From Streptomyces flavochromogenes (lineage in GTDB: Bacteria; Actinomycetota; Actinomycetes; Streptomycetales; Streptomycetaceae), in NCBI RefSeq assembly GCF_000717595.1, contig NZ_JNZO01000027.1, positions 1-64,000 on the forward strand: a stretch of 64,000 nt of DNA. The letters are read 5' to 3'. The stretch's first letter is position 1, and the number at the start of each line of letters is the position of its first letter. Positions 8,115 through 16,165 of the stretch are shown here, piece by piece. The notes beneath the pieces are model-generated. The model ran no database searches. It had not been told where the DNA came from and saw nothing but the letters and a program-made list of their open reading frames with translations. The position numbers and the translations under genes were made by a program.

Positions 8115-9359
8115 ATGGACGCGCAGACTCTGACCACCGCGTACGAGATCATCCGGCAGCCCCTCGGGGAGATCCTCCCCAAGGTCTCGGCCGCCCTCGC
8201 CCCGCTCGTCCCGCACGTGGACGCGGCCGAACTCTCCACCCACTGCGCCCACTCCCCCTTCAAGACCCTCGGCGGTACGGAGCTGCTCACCGCCTCCGAA
8301 CTGGCCCCGCTGCTCGCGGCCGGCGTGCCCGGGAGCCCCTGGCAGGGCGTGGCGACGATCGGCGGCCGGGAGCGCGAGGTCGTCGCCGTCACCAGCCACG
8401 CGACCCGCCGCGGGGCGGTGCTCGTGCTCGTACGGGAGGACGGCGGCGCCCCGGCGGGCGAGGCCGAACTCGCCGTGGCGCAGGCGCTGTGGGACCTGGT
8501 GGCAGGCCACTTCGACCGGTTCGCGACGGAGGCCCTGCCGGGGGCGCTGGCCCGGTCGCGGGCGGCGGCCGACACCCGCGCACGGGTGATCGCGGAGCTG
8601 ACCGCCACGCACTCCGCGGCCCTCTCCGGGGTCCTCGGGGTGCTGCGCAGCCGGGCCCTGGACGACCCGACGGCCCGGGCGACCGCGACCGACCTGGCCG
8701 CGTCGGCGCTCATCGAGATGCGGGCGGCGCAGCGGCGGGACCGGGCGCTCGCGGAGGAACCGGCCCAGGACGCCTTCGAGCGGCTCGCCGCCGAACTCCG
8801 GCCGATGCTGCGGCACAGCCAGGTCGAACTCGACCTGGGCGCGCCCGACTCGGACCGCTCGCTCGCGGCGGACGTGGCCCACAGCGCGCGGGCGATCGTC
8901 CGGTCCCTGCTCCTGATCGTGCTCGAACAGGACTCGGTGCACCGGATCCACGTCGGCTGGCAGCTGACCGAACACGAACTGCGGGCCTCGGTACGGGACG
9001 ACGGTGCGGGCGCGCTCGCCCCCTGCGACCTGGGCGCGGGCACGATCAAGGACCGGCTCGACGTGCTCGGCGGCCGGCTCGACATGGACGCGGTGCCGGG
9101 CTGGGGCACGACGATCACGGCGGTGATCCCGCTGGCGGCTCCGGCCGCGCCGGTCGAGGCGGCACACCCGCTGACCGGCCTCGGCGAGCGGGAGGTGGAG
9201 GTCCTGCGACACCTGGCCCTCGGGCACCGCAACCGGCGGATCGCGGAGGAGCTGCACATCAGCGAGTCGACGGTGAAGTTCCACGTCGCCAACATCCTGA
9301 ACAAGCTGGGCGTCGACTCCCGGGGGGAGGCGGCGGCCCTGTTCCACGCGGCGGCGTAG
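8115..9359 (+). CDS. One-chain histidine-kinase-like / LuxR regulator
   Basis: A 414-residue protein joining three elements usually split between kinase and response regulator. Residues 1-150 resemble a small sensor domain. A helical segment at about 160-190 (RVIAELTATHSAALSGVLGV) resembles a HisKA_3-type dimerisation helix but lacks the usual DLHD box. Residues about 230-340 resemble a HATPase_c module ending in GAGTIKDRLDVLGGRLDMD and a GWGTTITAVIP lid/G-box. Residues 345-414 are a canonical LuxR/NarL helix-turn-helix (GEREVEVLRHLALGHRNRRI, then a TVKFHVANILNKLGV recognition helix). No receiver domain is present. It may be an ATP- or ligand-sensing DNA-binding protein. Starts at ATG 8115. 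Confidence 0.88.
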   Translation: MDAQTLTTAYEIIRQPLGEILPKVSAALAPLVPHVDAAELSTHCAHSPFKTLGGTELLTASELAPLLAAGVPGSPWQGVATIGGREREVVAVTSHATRRGAVLVLVREDGGAPAGEAELAVAQALWDLVAGHFDRFATEALPGALARSRAAADTRARVIAELTATHSAALSGVLGVLRSRALDDPTARATATDLAASALIEMRAAQRRDRALAEEPAQDAFERLAAELRPMLRHSQVELDLGAPDSDRSLAADVAHSARAIVRSLLLIVLEQDSVHRIHVGWQLTEHELRASVRDDGAGALAPCDLGAGTIKDRLDVLGGRLDMDAVPGWGTTITAVIPLAAPAAPVEAAHPLTGLGEREVEVLRHLALGHRNRRIAEELHISESTVKFHVANILNKLGVDSRGEAAALFHAAA

Positions 9360-9931
9360 CCCCTCCGACACGGGTGGCGGTGCGGCGCGGGCGCGGCGCG
9401 GCGCGGGCGGGGTGGGGGCCGCCGTCCGGTGCGGGTGGGGTGGCGCGCGGTGCGGCGCGGGCCGCCGTCCGGCGCGGGCGGGGGGGGCGCGCGGACGCGT
9501 GCGGCGCGACGTCCCGCGAGCCCGCCGCCGTCTCCACGCGGGCGCGTGCCCCCGCCCCGGACCTCCGCCACCGCCGTTGTGGGCAGTCGTTCCGCTGGGG
9601 CGGAACGGGTGGGCACGACGGACGGCGCCCTTGCCGGGCCCAGGCTCCCCGCGCCTACGGCGCCCACGAGGCCCGGGCCCTTGTCCAGCGCGCCCCTCCG
9701 TGGACCGGGCCCAGGGGCCGGCTGAGCGCCGTGGTCGGGTTGTGCCCACCCGTTCCGGCCCCAGCGGAACAGTCGCCCACAACCAAGGGGCGGGGCGGGG
9801 GCATCCGCCCGCGGCGCGGAGAGGTGGGGCCCGAGCCAGGTGGGCCCGGGACTCCCGGGGCCCCAGGCGCCGAGGGCCGGGGGCGCGCCGGTTGCGGGGT
9901 GGTGTCAGTGCCGGGTGTCAGACTCGCACCC
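9360..9931. other. 572-bp gene-free stretch, GC-repeat rich
   Basis: No credible gene on either strand. The first 160 bp are low-complexity G/C sequence in which a block of about 50 bp (gccgccgtccgg then gcgggtgggg and gtgcggcgcg) is repeated imperfectly near 9420 and 9465. The middle holds the paired inverted element listed separately. The last 150 bp hold G-rich sequence and presumably the polymerase promoter. Confidence 0.7.
9576..9783. repeat. Paired 45-bp inverted repeat element
   Basis: The left arm, 9576-9620, begins gttgtgggcagtcgttccg. The right arm, 9739-9783, is its near-exact reverse complement (about 5 mismatches and one 1-nt indel). They are separated by 118 bp of G/C-rich sequence, part of which extends the complementarity (ggacggcgccc near the left arm, agcgccgtgg near the right). 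Each arm itself contains a small hairpin, ttccgc-tggg-gcggaa. The layout resembles a non-autonomous, MITE-like or intergenic structured element. I believe similar elements are frequent between Streptomyces genes, but I cannot verify this here. Confidence 0.85.
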
Positions 9932-11623
9932 ATGACCGAGCGGTGGGCACTCGCAGCCGAAGCCGAGGGGGACGGCGCACTGCTCGTCCCCCTCGCCCCG
10001 GACGGCCTGCCCGCCGGAGACGTGCTGCGCGAGCCGGACCTGGTCGGGGCCGTACGGGCCAGGCCCGAGGTCGCCCGCTGGGTGTGGCGGTCGACGGCCG
10101 AGGTGTACCCCCGCCTGCTGGCCGGCGGCGTACGGGTCGAGCGGTGCTACGACGTGGAGGACGCCGAGCAGCTGCTCCTGGGCCACGAGGGGCGGCTCGG
10201 CGAGCCCCGTTCCGCGGCGGCGGCCTGGGCGCGCCTGCGAAACGCCCCGGTGCCGCCCGATCCCCCGCAGCGGGGCGCCGAGCCCGGTTCTCAGGACTCG
10301 CTCTTCGAGCCGCGCCCCGTCGTCTCCGTCCCCTTCGACGGGTTCCTGGCGGTCTACGCGGAGCAGCTGCGCCGCCATGACCGGGCGGAGCACCCGGGCA
10401 GGATGCGGCTGCTCACGGCCGCCGAGTCGGCGGGGATGCTGGTGGCCGCCGAGATGCACCGGGCGGGCCTGCCGTGGCGGGCCGACGTGCACCGGGACCT
10501 GCTGCACGAGCTGCTCGGCGAGCGGTACGCGGGCGGAGGCGAGCCGCGCCGCCTCGCGGAGCTCGCGGACGAGGTGTCGGCGGCCTTCGGCCGCCGGGTC
10601 CGGCCGGACCTGCCCGCCGATGTCGTGAAGGCCTTCGCGCAGGCCGGGGTGCGGGTGAGGTCGACCCGCCGCTGGGAGCTGGAGGAGCTCGACCACCCTG
10701 CGGTGAAGCCGCTGATCGCGTACAAGAAGCTGTACCGGATCTGGACGGCGCACGGCTGGTCGTGGCTCCAGGACTGGGTGCGGGACGGCCGTTTCCGGCC
10801 GGAGTACCTGCCCGGGGGCACGGTCAGCGGACGCTGGACGACCAACGGCGGCGGGGCCCTGCAGATCCCGAAGGTGATCCGGCGCGCGGTGGTCGCGGAC
10901 GAGGGCTGGCGCCTGGTCGTGGCCGACGCCGACCAGATGGAGCCGCGCGTGCTCGCCGCGATCTCCCGGGACCCGGGCCTGATGGAGGTCGCGGGGCACC
11001 CCGACGACCTCTACACCCGGCTCTCGGACCGGGCCTTCTCGGGCGACCGCGACCACGCCAAGATCGCGCTCCTGGGCGCGATCTACGGGCAGACCAGCGG
11101 CGACGGCCTGAAGAACCTGGCGGCGCTGCGGCGCCGCTTCCCGCGCGCGGTGGCCTATGTCGACGAGGCGGCGAAGGCGGGCGAGGAGGGCCGGCTCGTA
11201 CGGACCTGGCTGGGCCGGACCAGCCCGCGGGCGGTGGGCTCGGGCGAGGCCGAGGAGGCGGGCCTGCCGCAGGAGGGCGGCGAACCGGCGGCGGAGGAGG
11301 CGGAGTTCACCCCCGGCTACGCCTCCGGGAACGCGCGGGCCCGGGGCCGGTTCACCCGTAACTTCGTGGTGCAGGGCAGCGCGGCCGACTGGGCGCTGCT
11401 GATGCTGGCGGCACTGCGGCGCGCGCTCTCCGGGATGCGGGCGGAGCTGGTGTTCTTCCAGCACGACGAGGTGATCGTGCACTGCCCCGCGGAGGAGGCG
11501 GAGGCGGTCACGGCGGCGATCCGGGCGGCGGGGGACGAGGCGGGCCGGATCGCGTTCGGGGACACGCCGGTGCGGTTCCCGTTCACGGTGGCCACGGTGG
11601 AGCGGTACGCGGACGCGAAGTAG
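9932..11623 (+). CDS. Family A DNA polymerase, degenerate exonuclease domain
   Basis: A 563-residue protein of the actinobacterial group often named bifunctional 3'-5' exonuclease/DNA polymerase. The polymerase half has motif A as VVADADQMEPRVLAA (catalytic Asp), an O-helix-like motif B in DHAKIALLGAIYGQTSG (Lys and Tyr-Gly), and motif C as FFQHDEVIVHC (His-Asp-Glu). The N-terminal 170 residues occupy the exonuclease position but lack an obvious DxE ExoI motif, so proofreading is doubtful. There is no 5'-3' exonuclease domain, and at 563 residues it is well short of PolA (about 900). A Glu/Ala-rich insertion lies near residue 440. Likely a repair or translesion accessory polymerase. Confidence 0.9.
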   Translation: MTERWALAAEAEGDGALLVPLAPDGLPAGDVLREPDLVGAVRARPEVARWVWRSTAEVYPRLLAGGVRVERCYDVEDAEQLLLGHEGRLGEPRSAAAAWARLRNAPVPPDPPQRGAEPGSQDSLFEPRPVVSVPFDGFLAVYAEQLRRHDRAEHPGRMRLLTAAESAGMLVAAEMHRAGLPWRADVHRDLLHELLGERYAGGGEPRRLAELADEVSAAFGRRVRPDLPADVVKAFAQAGVRVRSTRRWELEELDHPAVKPLIAYKKLYRIWTAHGWSWLQDWVRDGRFRPEYLPGGTVSGRWTTNGGGALQIPKVIRRAVVADEGWRLVVADADQMEPRVLAAISRDPGLMEVAGHPDDLYTRLSDRAFSGDRDHAKIALLGAIYGQTSGDGLKNLAALRRRFPRAVAYVDEAAKAGEEGRLVRTWLGRTSPRAVGSGEAEEAGLPQEGGEPAAEEAEFTPGYASGNARARGRFTRNFVVQGSAADWALLMLAALRRALSGMRAELVFFQHDEVIVHCPAEEAEAVTAAIRAAGDEAGRIAFGDTPVRFPFTVATVERYADAK

Positions 11624-11639
11624 CCGCAGGAACGGCGGA

Positions 11640-11672
11640 GGGCCCCGCACGCGTCGCACGCGTGCGGGGCCC
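11640..11672. terminator. Bidirectional terminator, 15-bp stem
   Basis: GGGCCCCGCACGCGT (11640-11654), a 3-nt loop and its exact complement (11658-11672). It lies 17 bp after the polymerase stop and 16 bp before the end of the convergent membrane-protein gene, so it serves both transcripts. Confidence 0.9.
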
Positions 11673-11687
11673 CACCTGTCCGACGGG

Positions 11688-13037
11688 CTACGCCGCAGGC
11701 AGCGTCTGCCACCTCAGGCTCAGCGCGATCGTCTTCAGCTGCTGCATCGTCAGCGCGGGCTCGGCGCGGGTGGCCGCCTCGTGCTGGGTGCCGGCGTTGA
11801 AGGCGGACACGACGACCCGGAAGCCTTCCGGGGTGATGGTGTCGACGGTCCACCAGACGACGCCCTCGCCGCCCTTCTCGCCCGGCTGCTGCGTGATCTT
11901 GACCTTGCGGCCGTCGGGGAGCGTGCGGACGTCCCCGCTGCCGAAGAGTTCGCCGGCCACGTCCGACATGTTCGGCTGGACGTTGATCTGGACGAGGCTC
12001 TTCCCCTTGCCGTCGTCGACGACCACGTAGGCGTACTCGCCGTCGCCGCCCTTGTCGGCGACCTTCAGGCCCTCGGGCAGGAGGGAACGCAGGGTGGACT
12101 GGACGACGGCACCGTCCGGCTCCACGTGCCGCCGGGGCTCGTCACGGCCGCCCCCGCCGCCACCACTGCCCTGGCCGTTCTCGCCGCCACCACCGCCCTG
12201 ACCGCCCTCCCCGCCGGACATGTCCACGTTCGCGGGCAGCCGCGCGGCCAGCGGGCCCCAGTCGGGGGCCGTGACGAGCGCCTTGAGCTGGGCGGGGGTG
12301 AAGGGCGGGTTCTCCCGGCTGATCGGAGCGCCCTTCTCCGCGGCGGCGTTGTACTCGCTGACGTCGATCAGGAAGCCGTCCCGGGTGAGCAGGACCGCAC
12401 GCCACTGCTTGGTCTCCTCGCGCTTGTCGGGGTACTCGTACCCCTGGAGGATCATGAGCCGGGAGCCGCCCGTCAGGCGCTCCTCGATGCAGTCGTCGTA
12501 GGGGATGGCGACCTTGTCCGGGCAGACCACCTGGTCCTCGCCCGCCTCGCCGGTGCCCGCACGGAAGAGGCCGACGCTGACACCGGCCTTGCCGTTCCCG
12601 TCGTCGAAGACGCCGGTGACGGACTGGCCCGTGCCGTCGAGGCCGTCGAACTTCCAGGTCCCCGCCGGGGTGTTGGCCTTGAGGACGGCTGCGAGGTCCT
12701 TGACGAGGATCGTCGCCTCGCCCGGCCGCTGCTTCCCGGGAACGGGGTCGACGGTGGCGGTGGGCTTGGGCGGCGCCGCCACGGAGGTGGTCGTCGCGTC
12801 CGCGGCGGGTGACAGCAGCGAGCCTCCGTACACACCGCCGATGCCGACGGCGGCGAGCGCGAGGACGCCGCCGGTCATCGCGAGGCGACGGCGGACGAGG
12901 CGCCGCTTGCCGCGCTGCAGCCCGCCCTCGACCAGCTCGCGCCGGTCGTCGGCGGCGAAGCCGTCGCCGGTGCGGCGCAGCATCGCTCCGAGCTCGTCCT
13001 CGAACCCTTCGCGCCGGGGGCCTTCGTTCTGAGGCAT
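11688..13037 (-). CDS. Membrane-anchored, duplicated-domain partner of sigma factor
   Basis: A 449-residue protein. A cytoplasmic N-terminal region of about 50 residues (EDELGAMLRRTGDGFAADDR) is followed by basic residues and one TM helix (LAMTGGVLALAAVGIGGVYG), then two extracellular domains joined by a Gly-rich linker (positions about 12130-12220). Both domains end alike: a VLLTRDGFLIDVSEYNA-type strand then PFTPAQLKALV in the first, and ITPEGFRVVVSAFNA then LTMQQLKTIAL in the second, showing internal duplication. It starts 81 bp after the SigE-family gene, with the topology expected of an anti-sigma factor. The short cytoplasmic part is the likely sigma-binding segment; no zinc (HxxxCxxC) motif is visible. 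Confidence 0.8.
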   Translation of the reverse strand: MPQNEGPRREGFEDELGAMLRRTGDGFAADDRRELVEGGLQRGKRRLVRRRLAMTGGVLALAAVGIGGVYGGSLLSPAADATTTSVAAPPKPTATVDPVPGKQRPGEATILVKDLAAVLKANTPAGTWKFDGLDGTGQSVTGVFDDGNGKAGVSVGLFRAGTGEAGEDQVVCPDKVAIPYDDCIEERLTGGSRLMILQGYEYPDKREETKQWRAVLLTRDGFLIDVSEYNAAAEKGAPISRENPPFTPAQLKALVTAPDWGPLAARLPANVDMSGGEGGQGGGGGENGQGSGGGGGGRDEPRRHVEPDGAVVQSTLRSLLPEGLKVADKGGDGEYAYVVVDDGKGKSLVQINVQPNMSDVAGELFGSGDVRTLPDGRKVKITQQPGEKGGEGVVWWTVDTITPEGFRVVVSAFNAGTQHEAATRAEPALTMQQLKTIALSLRWQTLPAA

Positions 13038-13118
13038 GTCGAATTCACCGTCTCCGGTCAGTGGATGAAGAAGCGTGGAAGAGGAGGGAGGAAGTTCCGC
13101 GGGCTCGGCCGCCCGCGG

Positions 13119-13628
13119 TCAGCGCGCGGCGAACTCGGCGATGCTGCCGCCGAGTCGGTCGCGCAGCTTCGCGAGGGCGCGTACGGAGCGGGTGCGTACC
13201 GCGGCGGAACTGACGTGCAGGGCGTCGGCGGTCTCGTCGATGCTGCGGTCCTCCCAGTACCGCAGCACCACGACGGCCCGGTCCTTCGGGGCGAGCCCGG
13301 CAAGCGCGTCGAGCAGCGCGATCCGCAGCACCGGGTCCTCGCCGTTGTCGGGGGCGCGGTCGGGGAGCTCGCCGAGGGGGCGCTCGGTGGCCGAGCGGCG
13401 CCTCTGGTGGCTGAGGAACGTGCGGACGAGCACGGTCTGGGCGTACGCCGCGGGGTTCCCGATCCGGGCCATCCGGCCCCACAGGGCGTACATCCGGCCG
13501 AGCGTCTCCTGGGTGAGGTCCTCGGCGAGGTGGATGTCCCCACTGGTCAGCAGGCACGCCGAGCGGAACAGCGGGCCTGTGCGTGCGGCGGCGAACTCCA
13601 GGAACTCGTCCGCGCGGGACTTTCTCAT
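13119..13628 (-). CDS. SigE-family ECF RNA polymerase sigma factor
   Basis: A 169-residue group 4 sigma factor. Region 2 lies in FEFAAARTGPLFRSACLLTS to EDLTQETLGRMYALWGRM. Region 4 is in LAPKDRAVVVLRYWEDRSID and a VSSAAVRTRSVRALAKLRD recognition helix. The SigE-family (SigM-like, ECF50-type) hallmark is the abbreviated LTSGDIHLAEDLTQE segment. I preferred the ATG at 13628, which has an excellent ribosome site (aaaggag, 7 nt spacing), over an ATG 24 nt upstream. The next gene downstream encodes its probable membrane-bound regulator. Gene order sigma then membrane partner matches many Streptomyces ECF pairs. Confidence 0.94.
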   Translation of the reverse strand: MRKSRADEFLEFAAARTGPLFRSACLLTSGDIHLAEDLTQETLGRMYALWGRMARIGNPAAYAQTVLVRTFLSHQRRRSATERPLGELPDRAPDNGEDPVLRIALLDALAGLAPKDRAVVVLRYWEDRSIDETADALHVSSAAVRTRSVRALAKLRDRLGGSIAEFAAR

Positions 13629-13779
13629 GCCGCTCCTTTCCCTCGCGGTCACGTGGTGTGGTCGCCGTACACCTCATTGACGCGACGGGGCGGCGCAAAT
13701 GTTTCAGCGTCTTCCAGGGAATCTGCAGGCGTCTTCGCCGAGTGCGTCCAAAAGGGCAGAAAAGGGGTAACCCTGGAGT

Positions 13780-14160
13780 ATGAACACTCTCAGCGCAGCC
13801 CAGACCCTGGCCGCGGGAGTCTGGCAATCAGGCCTCGGCCAGGTGCTCGGCGGTCTCGTCCTCGTGGCCGTACTGATCGCCGCCTTCTGGCTGGGCACCC
13901 GGGTCCGCAACCGCGAATCCAACCCGCCCAAGCCCGAGGACCAGCCCCACCGGCCGGATGACGGCAGCCTGCCGGGCGAGGCGTCCGGGTATCGCAGGCC
14001 GACCGAGATGCCGCAGACGGACGGCGAGCACCGGCTCATGCCCTACCAGCTCAAGGACGGCTCGGAGGCGTCGCCCGACCCGCCGACCGAGGAGAAGCGC
14101 AAGTGGGGCGGGATCTCCAGCGGAGGCTTCGGCAGCGGAGGCACGGGACACGGCGACTGA
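13780..14160 (+). CDS. DUF6479-type single-TM small protein
   Basis: A 126-residue protein with a short N-terminal extracellular part, one TM helix (VLGGLVLVAVLIAAFWLG, about residues 23-40), a basic stop-transfer RVRNRE, then a Pro-rich cytoplasmic region (PPKPEDQPHRP), a conserved-looking HRLMPYQLKD box and a Gly/Ser-rich end (SSGGFGSGGTGHGD). The RxPxE-Q-P and LMPYxL boxes match what I know of the Streptomyces DUF6479 family, whose role is unknown. Ribosome site ctggag 5 nt before ATG. Divergent from the SigE-family gene, with 151 bp between starts, so it could belong to that regulon (inference). Confidence 0.8.
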   Translation: MNTLSAAQTLAAGVWQSGLGQVLGGLVLVAVLIAAFWLGTRVRNRESNPPKPEDQPHRPDDGSLPGEASGYRRPTEMPQTDGEHRLMPYQLKDGSEASPDPPTEEKRKWGGISSGGFGSGGTGHGD

Positions 14161-14190
14161 ACCCTTCCTGCCCGACGGAGGCCACGCCCC

Positions 14191-15057
14191 GTGGATGAGA
14201 ACGCTGTCCCCGCAACGCTCCCGGGAGCCGTCCCCACCGCTCCCTTCGAGGAACACCGGCCGCACCTGCGAGCCGTCGCGTACCGCCTCCTCGGCACCTT
14301 CGAGGAGGCGGACGAGGCGGTGGAGGACGTACGGAGGGCCTGGCCTGCCCGGCGCCCTCCGATCGCCCCCGGCCCGGTCCCGGCCCCGTACGACCCCACG
14401 GAGGCCGTCGCCCGCGCCTGCCTGGACCGGCTCCGGTCCCGCGAGACGCACCGCGAGCACCCCTGGGACCCGTGGGACCCCTGGGCCTCGGGCATGCCGA
14501 ACCATCGCGACGACCCCGCGGAACCGCTCCCGCCGACGGCCCTCGACACACTGACACCACCGGAACGGCTCGCGTTCGTCCTGCACGACGAGTTCTCCGT
14601 CCCGTACGAAAGGATCGCCCCGATCGTGGAACGCACCCCGGCCGCCACCCGCCAGCTCGCCGGCCGGGCCCGTTACCGGCTGCGGGAGGCCGAGGAGATG
14701 CCGGAGCCGGACCTGCCGCGCCAGCGGGAGGTCGTCGCTGCCTTCCTGGCGGCCGCGCGGGGCGGCGACGCCGCCGCGCACGACCTCCTCGACCCCGACG
14801 TGGTGCTGCGGGCCGACGCCACGGCCGAACGGGCCGGGATGACGACCGTGCACGGCCCCGGGGCGGTCGCCGAGGCGATCGCCCGTCAGGTGAGCACGGC
14901 CCGGAAGGCCCTGGTGGACGGGGCGGCGGGGCTGGCCTGGCCTGCGGAGGGCGACCCGCGGCTCGTGTTCGCCTTCACCGTCCTGGAGAACCGGATCACG
15001 GCGATCGACGCCCTGTCGGACGCGGACCACCTCGGCCGCCTGAAGCTCCAGCTCTGA
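14191..15057 (+). CDS. SigJ-like (ECF41) sigma factor, eroded region 2
   Basis: A 288-residue protein laid out like SigJ/ECF41 sigma factors: sigma region 2 (FEEHRPHLRAVAYRLLGTFE), region 4 (LTPPERLAFVLHDEFSVPYE and AATRQLAGRARYRLREAE) and a SnoaL-like C-terminal domain (about residues 175-285, REVVAAFLAAARGGD) that modulates activity. The NPDK-like VLHDEFSVPY promoter-binding stretch is present, but region 2.4 (normally a DxxQEAWLRW pattern) reads DVRRAWPARRPP, followed by a long Pro-rich insert and a WDPWDPW repeat, so core or -10 recognition may be lost. GTG start with ggagg 8 nt upstream. Confidence 0.82.
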   Translation: MDENAVPATLPGAVPTAPFEEHRPHLRAVAYRLLGTFEEADEAVEDVRRAWPARRPPIAPGPVPAPYDPTEAVARACLDRLRSRETHREHPWDPWDPWASGMPNHRDDPAEPLPPTALDTLTPPERLAFVLHDEFSVPYERIAPIVERTPAATRQLAGRARYRLREAEEMPEPDLPRQREVVAAFLAAARGGDAAAHDLLDPDVVLRADATAERAGMTTVHGPGAVAEAIARQVSTARKALVDGAAGLAWPAEGDPRLVFAFTVLENRITAIDALSDADHLGRLKLQL

Positions 15058-15097
15058 GAGCCCCGGTGCCCGTCGCGGGCCCGGTTCGCTCCCCGGC

Positions 15098-15793
15098 TCA
15101 CTCCCCGAGGACACGCCCCGCACGGGATGCCACATGGGCGGGCGGTACGACCTCGGCGGGCAGCACGGGATCGGTGACCGGCTCGCCGAAGGTGGTCACC
15201 ACGGGCAGCACCCCGGCCCACAGTCCGAGCGCCGCGTCCTCGGAATCACCGTCGTCGGGCGGCCCGCTGCGGGTCTTCACGGAGGCCTCGGTGAGGTCGA
15301 GCGCGAGCACGGAGGTCGCGGCGAGTTCCTTGCGACTGGGCTGCCGTACGTACTCCCACTGCCCCGGGGAGCTCTGCTCGGTGAGCGCCCGCAGGCCACG
15401 CAGCTTCTCCTCCGGGTCGGTCACGACGCGCGGAACGCCGTAGACCATCGCGCAGCGGTAGTTCACCCCGTGCTCGAAGACGGAACGGGCCAGGACCAGC
15501 CCGTCGACGTGGGTGACGGTGACACAGACGGTGGTGTCGGGTGCCTGGACGAGGCTGCGGCTGGCGACGGACCCGTGCAGGTACAGCTGGTCGCCCTCGA
15601 CGCCGTACGCGGTGGGCACCACCATCGTCGTCCCGTCGACGGGGACGCCGAGATGACAGAGGAACCCGGCCGCGAGCACGGCGTCCAGATCGGCCCGCCG
15701 ATGACTGCCCTTCTCGCGCATCCGCCGCAACCGGGTCCGCTCGGTGACGGCCAACGCCTCGCCCCCGCCGATCGTGTCCGTGTCGCCGCTCAT
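15098..15793 (-). CDS. Pyridoxamine 5'-phosphate oxidase family protein
   Basis: A 231-residue flavin-binding split-barrel protein. RMREKGSHRRADLDAVLAAG, then GFLCHLGVPVDGTTMVVPTA and LYLHGSVASRSL, are the typical PNPOx-like N-terminal strands, and GVPRVVTDPEEKLRGLRALT is the family signature late in the fold. Such proteins usually bind FMN or F420 (or haem in some). Assignment to a cofactor is not possible by eye. Start at 15793 with a gggggaag ribosome site. It converges on the SigJ-like gene (40 bp between stops). Confidence 0.93.
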   Translation of the reverse strand: MSGDTDTIGGGEALAVTERTRLRRMREKGSHRRADLDAVLAAGFLCHLGVPVDGTTMVVPTAYGVEGDQLYLHGSVASRSLVQAPDTTVCVTVTHVDGLVLARSVFEHGVNYRCAMVYGVPRVVTDPEEKLRGLRALTEQSSPGQWEYVRQPSRKELAATSVLALDLTEASVKTRSGPPDDGDSEDAALGLWAGVLPVVTTFGEPVTDPVLPAEVVPPAHVASRAGRVLGE

Positions 15794-15969
15794 ACTTCCC
15801 CCAGGTTCCTCGTCCGACGCAGAAGATCTTCCGGAGTTGTACGACCTCCGGCCCCCGCCCCGCCACCGCCGCCCACCTGTCGGAACGGAAGTCCACGGCG
15901 TCGCTGAGGTTGCCACCGACGGCGATTCCCGTGTTCTCCCAGGTCAGAGGTGACCGCTAGAGTCGGGCC

Positions 15970-16119
15970 ATGGGGGATCGGACTCGTGTGAGGCACTGCA
16001 GGCAGTGCCGTCGGCCGCTCGACGAGCGCAGCCGGCGGCGGCGCCCGAAGCGGTTCTGCAGCCGTCGGCACCGCCTCAGGTACTGGGTGGAGGAGACCTT
16101 GGACGCCGTCCTGAGCTGA
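15970..16119 (+). CDS. 49-residue zinc-ribbon-like basic protein
   Basis: A short gene: ATG at 15970, TGA at 16117. The product is strikingly basic and has two metal-ligand pairs: HCRQCRRPL near residues 9-17 (Cys-x2-Cys) and FCSRRHRLRYW near residues 29-39 (Cys then His four residues later), with an RRRRPKR stretch between. This looks like a small treble-clef or zinc-ribbon nucleic-acid-binding protein. Streptomyces genomes carry many short ones, often annotated only as hypothetical. It has no strong ribosome site (gtcgggcc precedes). Followed 46 bp later by another small gene in the same direction, possibly one operon. Confidence 0.65.
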   Translation: MGDRTRVRHCRQCRRPLDERSRRRRPKRFCSRRHRLRYWVEETLDAVLS

Positions 16120-16165
16120 CGGCTCGCCCCCCGCTCACAGCACGGCGTGGAAACGAGGGGGAAGA

